Below, in pieces: positions 15,707-23,564 of a DNA stretch of 33,544 nt. The stretch's first letter is position 1, and every line of letters begins with the position of its first letter. Origin of the DNA: Gemmatimonadota bacterium (GTDB lineage: Bacteria > Gemmatimonadota > Gemmatimonadetes > Gemmatimonadales > GWC2-71-9). The stretch lies in contig QHUU01000078.1 of assembly GCA_003222155.1 (NCBI GenBank), positions 1 through 33,544 of the forward strand, read 5' to 3'. Below the pieces are notes generated by a model. The model did no database searches. It was not told the DNA's origin and saw only the letters and a list, made by a program, of their open reading frames with translations. A program made the position numbers and the translations under genes.

Positions 15707-15737
15707 TCTCTGGCGTCTCTCACAGGAGCCGATCGTC

Positions 15738-17912
15738 ATGCTGTCCTCGCCTCGCCTGCTGGCGCTGCTCTCCCTCTTCACCGCGCCGCTCGCGCCGGGA
15801 GCGGCCCAGGGATGGATCGAGCCGATGCGGCCGCTGCCGGCGTTTCCGCGCGGCGCGGTCGCCAAAGTGCGGAGCTCCGTCCAGGTCACGCTCACCGGAC
15901 GGGCGGCGCGGGTCACGGTCGAAGAATGGTTCCATAACTCCGGTCCCGTGCTGGACGAGGGCACCTACCTCTATCCGCTGGCGGGCGAAGCGGTCTTCAG
16001 CGATTTCTCGCTGTGGCAGGGCGATCGCGAGCTGAAGGGTGAGCCGATGGATGCGAATCAGGCGCGCGCGATTTACGAAGACATCGTGCGACGCAAGCGC
16101 GACCCCGCCCTGATCGAGCTGGCCGGCCACGGCCTGCTGCGGGCGCGCGTGTTCCCGATCGCGCCAGGAGAGACCCGCAAGATCACGCTCCGCTACACGC
16201 AGATGCTCGATCGGGTGGGAGATGCCTGGCGCTTCCGGTACGGCGCGGGCAGCGGACCGGGCATCGCGCCGTCCCGGAGCCTGCGGCTCCAGGTCGATTC
16301 CGCGGGACGGTTCGGCGAGCCCTATTCCCCGACGCACCGTGTGAATGTGACCCGCGACGCCGACCGCCTCGAGATCACGCTCGCCGACTCGAGCGCCCGC
16401 GGCGACGTCGAGCTGTTCCTGCCCCTGGCCCGCGGCCTCGTGGGCCTGTCGCTCGTCGCGAGCCAATCCGCCGGCGAGGACGGATACTTCATGCTGCTGC
16501 TCGAGCCGGGCCGCGCACGGGAGGCCCAGGCATTGCGGCGCGACCTCGTCGCGGTCCTCGACGTGTCCGGATCCATGTCCGGCGACAAGCTCGACCAGGC
16601 GAAAGCGGCGCTGGTGCAGTTGCTGGGTGCGCTCCGCGCGGGGGACCGGTTCCGGGTGATCGCGTTCTCGGGCGGGGTGGAGCGATACGCGGCAGCGTGG
16701 ACCGACGTATCCGGCGAGAACATACGGGCGGCGCAGGACTGGGTGCGACGCCTCGAGACGGGAGGAGGCACCAACGTGGCGGGCGCGCTCGCCGAGGCCG
16801 TCGCCGCGCCGCCCGCCGAGGGGGCTTTCGGGGTGGTCGTGTTCCTGACGGACGGCGTGCCCACCGTAGGCGAGACCGACCCCGAGCGCCTCGCGGACCA
16901 GGCGGAGCGCGGGCGCGGACCGTTCCGGGTGTTCGCATTCGGGATCGGGTATGACGTGAACACATATCTGCTCGACCGCTTGACCGAGCGCGCCCGGGGA
17001 GTCACCACGTACATCCGACCCGGGGGCGATATCGAGCAAGCCGTGGGCTCGCTCGCGACCAAGGTGTCGTCGCCGGTACTCACCGACCTCGCGCTCGCGG
17101 CCGACGGCGTCGACCTGTATGATCTGCAGCCGCAGCGCCTGCCGGACCTGTTCACGGGCGACGAGCTCGTCGTCTTCGGGCGGTACCGGGGAGCGGCGAG
17201 CGGGGAGCGGTCGCTTACCGTGACGGGACGGAGAAACGGTCGCGAGGAGCGATTCGCGACGGCGGCGCGGTTCGACGGCGCGCCGTCGGGGGTCGGCTAT
17301 CTCCAGCAGCTCTGGGCGGCCCGTAAGGCGGGGGCGCTGTCGCGGGAGATCCGGCTGCACGGCCCGAATCCCGAGATCGTGGACGAGCTGAAACGACTCG
17401 CGCTGCGCTATGGCATCCTCACGGAGTACACGTCGTACCTGGTGCAGGAGCCGAGCTTCGCGGCGCGCGCCATCCCGCTGCCGGCGCCGGCGCCGCGAGA
17501 CCAGGCGGGAGCAGCCGCAGTGCAGCGTTCCGAGGAAGCCCGCAGGCTGGCGGGTTCGATGAGCCTCAGCGCCGTTGTGGTGACCGGCGCGCCCTTGGCG
17601 GACTCGCTCGCCGCGTCGGGACGTGGCAAGGAGAGTCGCTCGCAGCGGGTCGGCGGACGGTTGTTCGTCTGGCGCGACAGCGCGTGGACCGACGTGGCGC
17701 ACGGCGACTCGTTGCGCGTAGTGAGCGTCGCGGCATTCAGCGACGCCTACTTCGCGCTGCTCCGCGCCCTGCCCGAGCTGGTGCAGCCGGCGACGCTCGA
17801 GCCCGCGGTGGTGGTGGCCGGGCGCCGCGTAAGCGTCAAGATTCAGACCGACGGCAAGACGACGTGGACGGACGGTGAGCTGGAGCGGCTGGTGCGAGAC
17901 TTTCGGGGATGA
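15738..17912 (+). CDS. VIT- and VWA-domain secreted protein
   Basis: The 724-residue protein starts at ATG 15738, nine bases after AGGAG; a longer reading begins with non-signal sequence. The signal peptide (MLSSPRLLALLSLFTAPLAP..AAQG) is followed by a VIT domain (about 35-165: VEEWFHNSGPVLDEGTYLYPL, ARAIYEDIVRRKRDPALIE) and a VWA domain with the metal site DVSGSMSG (Asp275, Ser277, Ser279), a threonine loop (GGGTNVAGAL) and VFLTDGVPT. The C-terminal third has no domain I recognise; it contains AVVVTGAPL, like the TonB-receptor plug start. Such proteins are envelope adhesion or sensing proteins. It overlaps the sigma factor gene as ATGA, so it may be the sensor, or the main target, of that switch. 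Confidence 0.85.
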   Translation: MLSSPRLLALLSLFTAPLAPGAAQGWIEPMRPLPAFPRGAVAKVRSSVQVTLTGRAARVTVEEWFHNSGPVLDEGTYLYPLAGEAVFSDFSLWQGDRELKGEPMDANQARAIYEDIVRRKRDPALIELAGHGLLRARVFPIAPGETRKITLRYTQMLDRVGDAWRFRYGAGSGPGIAPSRSLRLQVDSAGRFGEPYSPTHRVNVTRDADRLEITLADSSARGDVELFLPLARGLVGLSLVASQSAGEDGYFMLLLEPGRAREAQALRRDLVAVLDVSGSMSGDKLDQAKAALVQLLGALRAGDRFRVIAFSGGVERYAAAWTDVSGENIRAAQDWVRRLETGGGTNVAGALAEAVAAPPAEGAFGVVVFLTDGVPTVGETDPERLADQAERGRGPFRVFAFGIGYDVNTYLLDRLTERARGVTTYIRPGGDIEQAVGSLATKVSSPVLTDLALAADGVDLYDLQPQRLPDLFTGDELVVFGRYRGAASGERSLTVTGRRNGREERFATAARFDGAPSGVGYLQQLWAARKAGALSREIRLHGPNPEIVDELKRLALRYGILTEYTSYLVQEPSFAARAIPLPAPAPRDQAGAAAVQRSEEARRLAGSMSLSAVVVTGAPLADSLAASGRGKESRSQRVGGRLFVWRDSAWTDVAHGDSLRVVSVAAFSDAYFALLRALPELVQPATLEPAVVVAGRRVSVKIQTDGKTTWTDGELERLVRDFRG

Positions 17913-18412
17913 GCCAGGACCTCGCCGAGGTCTACCGCACCACCTACCGCGCGCTCGTGCGGTTCCTGTACCGCAAGGTGTGGGACGCCGAGCGTGCGGA
18001 GGACTTGGCCCAGGAGGCGTTCGCTCGAGCCGTGGTGCACAAGCCCGACAATGCGAGGGGGTGGCTCTTCATCGTGGCGGCGAACATGGCGCGGGACGAC
18101 GCACGGCGCGCGGCGCGGGAGCGTCGCCACCTGACGCTGCTCACGGCCGAGCCGCAGGCGAGCGAGCCCGCTGCGGACGACGCGCTCCACGTCGAGAACG
18201 AGCGCACCCGCGTCCGCGCCGCGCTGGAACAGCTCACGCCGCGCGACCGGGAGGTACTGCTGCTGTGGGACTCGGGTGTTTCGTACGAAGCAATCGCCGC
18301 TCAGACGGGGCTCGCGCGCGGCGCGATCGGCACCACGCTGGCCCGTGCGCGCCGGCGGCTGGTCGAGGCCTACGAGGCGGGACAGCGGGGTGAGCATGTC
18401 GCACGTGGATGA
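17909..18412 (+). CDS. ECF-type RNA polymerase sigma factor
   Basis: The 167-residue protein has sigma region 2 (about 5-70: YRTTYRALVRFLYRKV..AEDLAQEAFARAV, then ARGWLFIVAANMARDDARR) and region 4 (about 105-155: LTPRDREVLLLWDSGVSYEAIAAQTGLARGAIGTTLARARRRL). The size and the lack of region 3 are typical of ECF sigma factors. The region-4 helix-turn-helix would read the -35 element. It overlaps the VIT-VWA gene by four bases and the anti-sigma gene by 17 bases, so the three are translated together. It is probably held inactive by that anti-sigma factor. Confidence 0.92.
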   Translation: MSQDLAEVYRTTYRALVRFLYRKVWDAERAEDLAQEAFARAVVHKPDNARGWLFIVAANMARDDARRAARERRHLTLLTAEPQASEPAADDALHVENERTRVRAALEQLTPRDREVLLLWDSGVSYEAIAAQTGLARGAIGTTLARARRRLVEAYEAGQRGEHVARG

Positions 18413-19373
18413 CGGTATGCTGCACGCGTATCTCGACGGCGAGCTCTCCCCGGCCGAAGTCCAGGGGGTCGATGCGCACCTGGCTCAATGCTCCGACTGC
18501 GGCCGCCGGCTCGCGGAAGAGCGCGCGCTGATCGCGCGTGCCGCCGAGCTGCTGGCCCTGGCCGCACCACCGGACCGCGAGCTGCCGCCATTTCGGGCTG
18601 GGGACGTGAAGCCTCCCACCCGGCTGTGGTGGCAAGTGCGTCTACCGCTCGCATGGGCGGCGACGATCGCACTGGCCCTGGGAATCGGAACCTACCTCGG
18701 CAGGGATACCGAACCGCCTCGGCGAGCCGAGACGACGACCGACGCTGCGGCGGCGAAACCCCGCACACCTGCGGAGCCGGTGCGCGGGCTGACGCGGCGC
18801 GCAGCGCGCACCCCGCCCGCGGCTCAGCCTGCCCCGCCGCCTCGCGCTCGGGCGGACAACCTCCCGCGCCCGCGCCCGGAGCCCCTCGTGTCACAGGCGG
18901 ACACGGCTGCCGCGTACGCGTATGCCGAGCGGGTTGCCGACTCGGTAGCGGGGATCACCCGCCGAAAAGCATCGCAGGACGAACACGGCCGGTGGCAGAA
19001 GGGCGATGCCATCAGCATCGACAGCGCGCGACGCGTGCTCGGCGCCGACCCGCTGGTCGTCCCCGGTGTCCCGATCGAGGCGTTCTACCGGGGCCGCAGC
19101 ATCGGTTACTCCGGCGTCGTGATCGTCGAGCAGGCGCTCGATTCGACTACGATGATCGAGGTGATCAACGCGCGGTCCGCTCCCGCGGTTCTCGACGAGG
19201 TCGTGGTCACGGGGGCGCAACCGGTTCGGTCCCGACCCGCCGAGGCTGCCCCTCCTGCCGCCCCTCGACCGGCGCCCAGTCCGGGCGCCGGGCTCTTCCG
19301 CGAGGTGCGCGGACCCCTGTCAAGCGATTCCCTCGCCGCCCTGCGGCGACTGCTGCGACCGCTGCGGCCCTAG
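18396..19373 (+). CDS. Zinc-finger membrane anti-sigma factor
   Basis: The 325-residue protein has an N-terminal zinc-binding anti-sigma motif, His28-x3-Cys32-x2-Cys35 (DAHLAQCSDC), a single membrane helix (about 83-101) and a Pro/Arg-rich stretch (about 115-175) leading to an extracytoplasmic domain. The motif LDEVVVTGAQP (266-276) resembles the N-terminal plug of TonB-dependent receptors. The cytosolic part should bind the ECF sigma factor just upstream, and the outer part should sense a signal. ATG 18396 is preferred; GTG 18390 with GCGGGG ahead is an alternative. Downstream is the convergent cupredoxin gene, only 21 bases away. Confidence 0.85.
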   Translation: MSHVDDGMLHAYLDGELSPAEVQGVDAHLAQCSDCGRRLAEERALIARAAELLALAAPPDRELPPFRAGDVKPPTRLWWQVRLPLAWAATIALALGIGTYLGRDTEPPRRAETTTDAAAAKPRTPAEPVRGLTRRAARTPPAAQPAPPPRARADNLPRPRPEPLVSQADTAAAYAYAERVADSVAGITRRKASQDEHGRWQKGDAISIDSARRVLGADPLVVPGVPIEAFYRGRSIGYSGVVIVEQALDSTTMIEVINARSAPAVLDEVVVTGAQPVRSRPAEAAPPAAPRPAPSPGAGLFREVRGPLSSDSLAALRRLLRPLRP

Positions 19374-19394
19374 CTGGTGCGGGTCTCCAAGGTG

Positions 19395-19793
19395 CTACTG
19401 CACCGTGATTGTGCCCATCATGTTGTACGTCGGTGGTGGATGAAGACTGCAGTGGAAGGGATAAGACCCGGCCGTGGGAAAGGTCACCACCACGATGCTG
19501 CCGCTCGGCAGGCTACCGCCCGTGAACCCGCCGTTGTCGGATGTGACCGTGTGGGAGATCCCGCTGTTGTTCACCCAGCAGACCTTCTGCCCCGCCGTGA
19601 TGGTCGCCGTGCTCGGGCTGAAGGTGAACGAGCCAGTCGCCGTGATGGTCGCGCTGGCTCCGGAGCTCGCACAACTCGCCGGAGGCGTCCCGCCGCCCCC
19701 CCCGTACGGTGACGTGGAAGTGGACCCGCCGCACGACACGAGCAGCACCGCTCCCGCGATCCCTGACACCAGCGACAGCCACTTCGACCGCAT
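19395..19793 (-). CDS. Type I copper (plastocyanin/azurin-like) lipoprotein
   Basis: The 132-residue protein has a lipoprotein signal (VLLVSC, Cys21) and a Gly/Ser/Pro linker. Cupredoxin ligands are His81 (GISHTVT) and the loop Cys115, His118, Met125 or Met126 (PFHCSLHPPPTYNMMG). Three extra residues between the Cys-His and Met parts make this loop longer than in plastocyanin. It starts with GGAGGG seven to eight bases before the ATG. It lies just downstream of the act operon, same strand, beyond a hairpin, so it may be the electron acceptor for complex III. That is an inference. Confidence 0.87.
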   Translation of the reverse strand: MRSKWLSLVSGIAGAVLLVSCGGSTSTSPYGGGGGTPPASCASSGASATITATGSFTFSPSTATITAGQKVCWVNNSGISHTVTSDNGGFTGGSLPSGSIVVVTFPTAGSYPFHCSLHPPPTYNMMGTITVQ

Positions 19794-19869
19794 AAACCCT
19801 CCGGCGTGACACGTGGGGGACGTCGGACGACAGGACGCGCCTTACTACCCGCCGCACACGCCAAAGGGA

Positions 19870-19888
19870 CCGCGACCGAAAATCGCGG
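19870..19888 (-). terminator. Hairpin after actF, weak intrinsic terminator
   Basis: CCGCGA, a seven-base loop and TCGCGG form a six-base-pair stem 31 bases past the actF stop. On the minus strand it is followed by TCCCTTT, a poor T-run. It probably ends or reduces transcription of the act operon before the cupredoxin gene. The rest of the gap 19794-19919 shows only the GGAGGG ribosome site of the cupredoxin. Confidence 0.4.
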
Positions 19889-19919
19889 ATGTCAGGAAAT
19901 CGTAAGCGAGCCGACGCGA

Positions 19920-21128
19920 CTAGTGTCGCTCGCGCTCCACGGCGTCCGCCGCGAGACGCGGCGAGAGCATCGGGTAGCGCGCTCCGAACCAGCCGAGCGC
20001 CGCGAGAAACAGCCCGCCGAACAACAGCGCCACGCCGATCTCGGGAACGCCGAGGGCCGGCCCTGCCCCGCCGTTGATCGACGGCACGATCTCGAGGTAG
20101 CGCTCCAGCCAGATACCCACCAGGCTCACCAGCGCGAACGTCGTGAGCAGGGGCGGTGACTTCTTGGGCCTGACGCCGAGCAGGCCGATGAACGGCACGA
20201 CGAACACCAGCAGGAACACCCACACGCCAAGCGGCCGCCAGGGGCCCATCAGGCGGTAGAAGATGAAGAACGTTTCCTCAGGCAGGTTGCCGTACCAGAT
20301 CACCAGAAACTGCGCCCACATGAGGTACGCCCAGAAGACCGTGAACCCGAAGCACAGCTTGCCCAGGTCGTGCAGCTGCCTCGATGAGATCACCGCATCG
20401 AGTCCCATGCGCCGTCGCACGGCGACGGCGAGCACGGCGAGGGCCATGAGCGCGGCCAGGAAGCAGCCCATGAAGTAGAACGCGCCGAACAGATTGCTCA
20501 CCCACCTGTGGGCGAGCGACATGATCAGATCGAACGCCAGGAGGCTGTATCCGAACGCATACGCGACGACGAGCACCGCAGCATCGCGCGTGATCGCGTC
20601 CCGGTTCTCGAGACGGTCCGCCGGGCGACCCTCGGCCAACTCGCGGACGTCCGGCCCAAGGTCGCGCTGCACGAAGCGCCACGACAGCCAGGTCAAGAGC
20701 GCATAGATGGCGCCGTTTCGGAGGAAGAACGTCTTGGCCGTGAGCCAGGCGCCCAGGTCCGGGCGCGGCTCGTGCAGCCAGCTGAAGACGTACGCGCGTC
20801 CTACGATGAAGCCGATGAAGAGCGCGAGGGAGACCCAGAGGAAGGCCGCCGCCGCCTCGGCCAGCCGGATCACCACCCCGGACCAGTGTCCCTTGGCCAG
20901 CTTCTGGGTCGCGGCGAACACCACCATGCCCTGCGCCAGCCCGGTCCAGAACATGAAGTTGAAGTGCCACGACTGCCATGCGCGCGCCGCGCCCCCGCCG
21001 GTGAACGTCCACAGGAACGCGGCGCCCCCGACCAGGGCGAGGATCGTCCCGGAGAGCGTGAACGTCCGGGCCGGGAAGCGCCGCGCCTTCTCGACCAGCT
21101 CGGCGCGCGACGCGCTCGCCGCGGTCAT
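19920..21128 (-). CDS. actF: Alternative complex III subunit ActF (NrfD/PsrC-like)
   Basis: The 402-residue protein starts at ATG in an ATGA overlap with actE; longer readings are out-of-frame coding of actE. About ten membrane helices are visible, including GHWSGVVIRLAEAAAAFLWVS, ALLTWLSWRFVQRD, LLAFDLIMSLAHRW and FWAYLMWAQFLVIWYGNLPEE, the last two matching the NrfD-like quinone-binding family as found in ActF. It forms the membrane part of the quinol:electron-carrier oxidoreductase together with ActC. It is the last gene in the act operon. Confidence 0.92.
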   Translation of the reverse strand: MTAASASRAELVEKARRFPARTFTLSGTILALVGGAAFLWTFTGGGAARAWQSWHFNFMFWTGLAQGMVVFAATQKLAKGHWSGVVIRLAEAAAAFLWVSLALFIGFIVGRAYVFSWLHEPRPDLGAWLTAKTFFLRNGAIYALLTWLSWRFVQRDLGPDVRELAEGRPADRLENRDAITRDAAVLVVAYAFGYSLLAFDLIMSLAHRWVSNLFGAFYFMGCFLAALMALAVLAVAVRRRMGLDAVISSRQLHDLGKLCFGFTVFWAYLMWAQFLVIWYGNLPEETFFIFYRLMGPWRPLGVWVFLLVFVVPFIGLLGVRPKKSPPLLTTFALVSLVGIWLERYLEIVPSINGGAGPALGVPEIGVALLFGGLFLAALGWFGARYPMLSPRLAADAVERERH

Positions 21129-21682
21129 CGTCTTCCGGTAGGGCTCTTGGCCCCCGCCTGCAGCGTGCGCACGTAATTCACCAGGTCCCAGCGATCGGCG
21201 CCGCGCACCTTGTCGCCGTATACCGGCATCAGCCCCCGCCCCATCACCTGCCCGCTCACGATCACCGCGTAGATGTAGCCGTCGGTGCGCCGGGCGATCG
21301 TGTCGTTGACGAGCGAGCGCACACCGAAGAACGGCCCCCCCGCCACGGACGAGATCGGCCCGTCGCCACGGCCGGCCGCACCGTGACAGACCAGGCAGAA
21401 GGTCTCGTACAGGAACCGCCCGTGGTTGATCGACTCGGACGTACGGGTGCGGGGGTTTGCGAGCCGGTCGGCGGACTGCAGGCTCATGAGCGGCTCGGCG
21501 CCGGTCACCGGCACGGTGCCGGGTACCGGGGCGATGGGTCGGGCGTACGGCTTGATGCTCCGCTGGTGGCGCATGGTGGCAAACCAACCCACACGGTGCA
21601 CGACGTCGTCGGGATTGCAGCCCAGAACCGAAAGGGCGGCAAGGGCGGCAAGGGCGGCAAGGGCGGCACACGACCTACGCAC
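21125..21682 (-). CDS. actE: Alternative complex III subunit ActE (monoheme cytochrome c)
   Basis: The 185-residue protein begins at GTG and overlaps actD by eight bases. Its lipoprotein signal is made of tandem Ala-Ala-Leu repeats, ending VLGC with Cys22 as anchor. One c-type heme motif, CLVCH (96-100), is followed by PVYGDKV and a distal Met. The sequence fits ActE, a small periplasmic cytochrome c that passes electrons to the external acceptor. Known ActE proteins also have a lipidated N-terminal cysteine. Confidence 0.9.
   Translation of the reverse strand: MRRSCAALAALAALAALSVLGCNPDDVVHRVGWFATMRHQRSIKPYARPIAPVPGTVPVTGAEPLMSLQSADRLANPRTRTSESINHGRFLYETFCLVCHGAAGRGDGPISSVAGGPFFGVRSLVNDTIARRTDGYIYAVIVSGQVMGRGLMPVYGDKVRGADRWDLVNYVRTLQAGAKSPTGRR
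21634..21669. repeat. Four 9-bp tandem repeats in the actE signal sequence
   Basis: GGGCGGCAA is repeated at 21634, 21643, 21652 and 21661, the last copy with its final A changed to C. It codes the Ala-Ala-Leu run of the ActE lipoprotein signal. The unit is a multiple of three, so gain or loss of copies would not shift the frame. Confidence 0.85.
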
Positions 21683-22220
21683 GTCGCACCTCTTCTGCCC
21701 CCGCGCCGCGCAGCAACGACTCGACCTGGCCCGCCCGCGCCGGCTCGCTCGGGACGAAGATGCCGAACTTGTCATTCGTGAAGCGCGGATCGTAGGCCAC
21801 GGTCCCCAGGCGCCGCGCGGCGAACAGCGCGTTGAAGCCGATCCCGAGGATGGTGGAGAGCGCACCGAACAGCACCGTCATCTCGAACATGATGACGACG
21901 TACGGGGGGATGGAGCCGATGGGCTTGCCGCCGACCACCACGGGCCAGTCGTACGACATGTACAGCGTGAGCCAGGCGCCGATGGCACAGCCCGAAATGC
22001 CGCCGACCAGCGTGAACATGCGGACGGGGCTGACGGGCTGGTCGAGCGAGTCCTCCAGCTCGTGGCGCGGCACGGGCGAGTACACGGTGAAGTCGGTGTG
22101 GCCGGCCGCGCGCAATCGGCCGATCGCATCGACGGCTGCGTCCAGGTGGCCGAACACCGCCAACAGGCCCGGCGTGGGCGGCGGGTGGAAGATGGCGGCG
22201 AGCGGATTGACCAGCTTCAC
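21675..22220 (-). CDS. actD: Alternative complex III subunit ActD
   Basis: The 181-residue protein starts at GTG in a GTGA overlap with actC. It opens with a soluble part (AVFGHLDAAVDAIGRLRAAGHTDFTVYSPVP), followed by two membrane helices (MFTLVGGISGCAIGAWLTLYMSYDWP and YVVIMFEMTVLFGALSTILGIGFN), the ActD layout, and a C-terminal tail with DPRFTNDKFGIFV, a common ActD signature. The role is structural support between the membrane and periplasmic subunits. Confidence 0.9.
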   Translation of the reverse strand: MKLVNPLAAIFHPPPTPGLLAVFGHLDAAVDAIGRLRAAGHTDFTVYSPVPRHELEDSLDQPVSPVRMFTLVGGISGCAIGAWLTLYMSYDWPVVVGGKPIGSIPPYVVIMFEMTVLFGALSTILGIGFNALFAARRLGTVAYDPRFTNDKFGIFVPSEPARAGQVESLLRGAGAEEVRRA

Positions 22221-23560
22221 GCCGCCACCGCCTTGCCGCGCTTGGGTGCCGGCAGCACCTCCTTCACTTCCGAGATCGACACCGCCGGGAAGTTCTTCAC
22301 GAACAGCAGGAACCACATGAAGAACCAGCCGAAGCTGCCGGCCATGATGCCCCAGTCAGCCCACGTCGGATTGTACGTCGCGTTGGAGAACCGCTCGAAC
22401 GGCTCGCCCGCGAGCGACACGACGATGATCACGAAGCGCTCGAACCACATTCCGATGTTCACGAAGATGGACACGACGAACAACGCGATCACGCTGGTCC
22501 GGACCTTCTTGGACCACAACAGCCACGGCAACAGCCCGTTGCAGATGTTCATCGTCCAGCTGGCCCACCAGAACGGCCCGAACGCGCGGTACCAGAAGGC
22601 CGCGCGCTCGTGCGGATTGCCGCCGAACCAGGCCGTGAAGTTCTCGGTGCAGTACGACATACTCACGATCATGCCCGTGAGCAGGCACAGCTTCGCGAGG
22701 TTTTCGAAATGATGGACCGTGATAAGCTCTTCCAGGTGGAACAGCTTGCGGATGGGCACGAGCAGCGTGATCACCATCGCGACGCCCGAGTAGATGGCGC
22801 CGGCCACGAAGTAGGGCGCGAACAGCGTGGCATGCCAGCCCGGGACCAGCGCCATGGCGAAGTCCCAGGACACGACGCTGTGCACCGACAGCACCAGCGG
22901 CGTCGCGAGCGCGGCGAGGTAGAGATAGCCGCGCGTATAGTGGCGCCACTGCTCGTTCGTGCCGCGCCATCCGACCGCCGTCACGGCGTACAGCTTCTTG
23001 CGCCACCCCGTGGCCAGGTCGCGCACCGCCGCGATGTCCGGGATCAGACCCATGATCAGGAACACGGTCGAGACGGTGAAGTAGGTGCCGATCGCGAACT
23101 CGTCCCAGATGAGCGGCGACTTGAAGTTGGGCCACAGGCCGCGCTCGTTGGGATACGGGATCAGCCAGTAGAAGTACCACTGGCGACCGATGTGGATGAG
23201 TGGGAACAGGCCCGCGGTCATCACCGCGAACACGGTCATCGCCTCGGCGGTGCGGTAGACCGCGGTGCGCCAGCCGGAGCGGAACAGGAACAGGATCGCC
23301 GAGATCAGCGTGCCCGAGTGGGCGATACCCACCCAGAACACGAAGCAGGTGATGTAGACGGCCCAGTACACCGGGTGCGAATAGCCCGCGAGCCCCAGAC
23401 CGTAGCGCAGCAGGAACAGCAGGCACGTGATCCCGACGCCGAGCAGCGCCACCGCCGCGGCGAGCAGGGCGAAGTAGCCCTTGCCCGGATTGCCGAGCGT
23501 GCGCGCGATGGCGCGGGTGACGAAGTCGTAGGTGACGCGCGCCGGCGGCGTGTCGGCCAT
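22217..23560 (-). CDS. actC: Alternative complex III subunit ActC (NrfD/PsrC-like)
   Basis: The 447-residue membrane protein has about ten helices and family motifs such as FVFWVGIAHSGTLISAILFLF, LVLSVHSVVSWDFAM, PGWHATLFAPYFVAGAI, YCTENFTAWFGGNPHE and WFERFVIIVVSL. ActC carries the quinol oxidation site of the complex. It starts four bases after the actB stop. A positively charged tail (APKRGK) and a VKEV segment end the protein. Confidence 0.95.
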   Translation of the reverse strand: MADTPPARVTYDFVTRAIARTLGNPGKGYFALLAAAVALLGVGITCLLFLLRYGLGLAGYSHPVYWAVYITCFVFWVGIAHSGTLISAILFLFRSGWRTAVYRTAEAMTVFAVMTAGLFPLIHIGRQWYFYWLIPYPNERGLWPNFKSPLIWDEFAIGTYFTVSTVFLIMGLIPDIAAVRDLATGWRKKLYAVTAVGWRGTNEQWRHYTRGYLYLAALATPLVLSVHSVVSWDFAMALVPGWHATLFAPYFVAGAIYSGVAMVITLLVPIRKLFHLEELITVHHFENLAKLCLLTGMIVSMSYCTENFTAWFGGNPHERAAFWYRAFGPFWWASWTMNICNGLLPWLLWSKKVRTSVIALFVVSIFVNIGMWFERFVIIVVSLAGEPFERFSNATYNPTWADWGIMAGSFGWFFMWFLLFVKNFPAVSISEVKEVLPAPKRGKAVAA

Positions 23561-23564
23561 CGAC

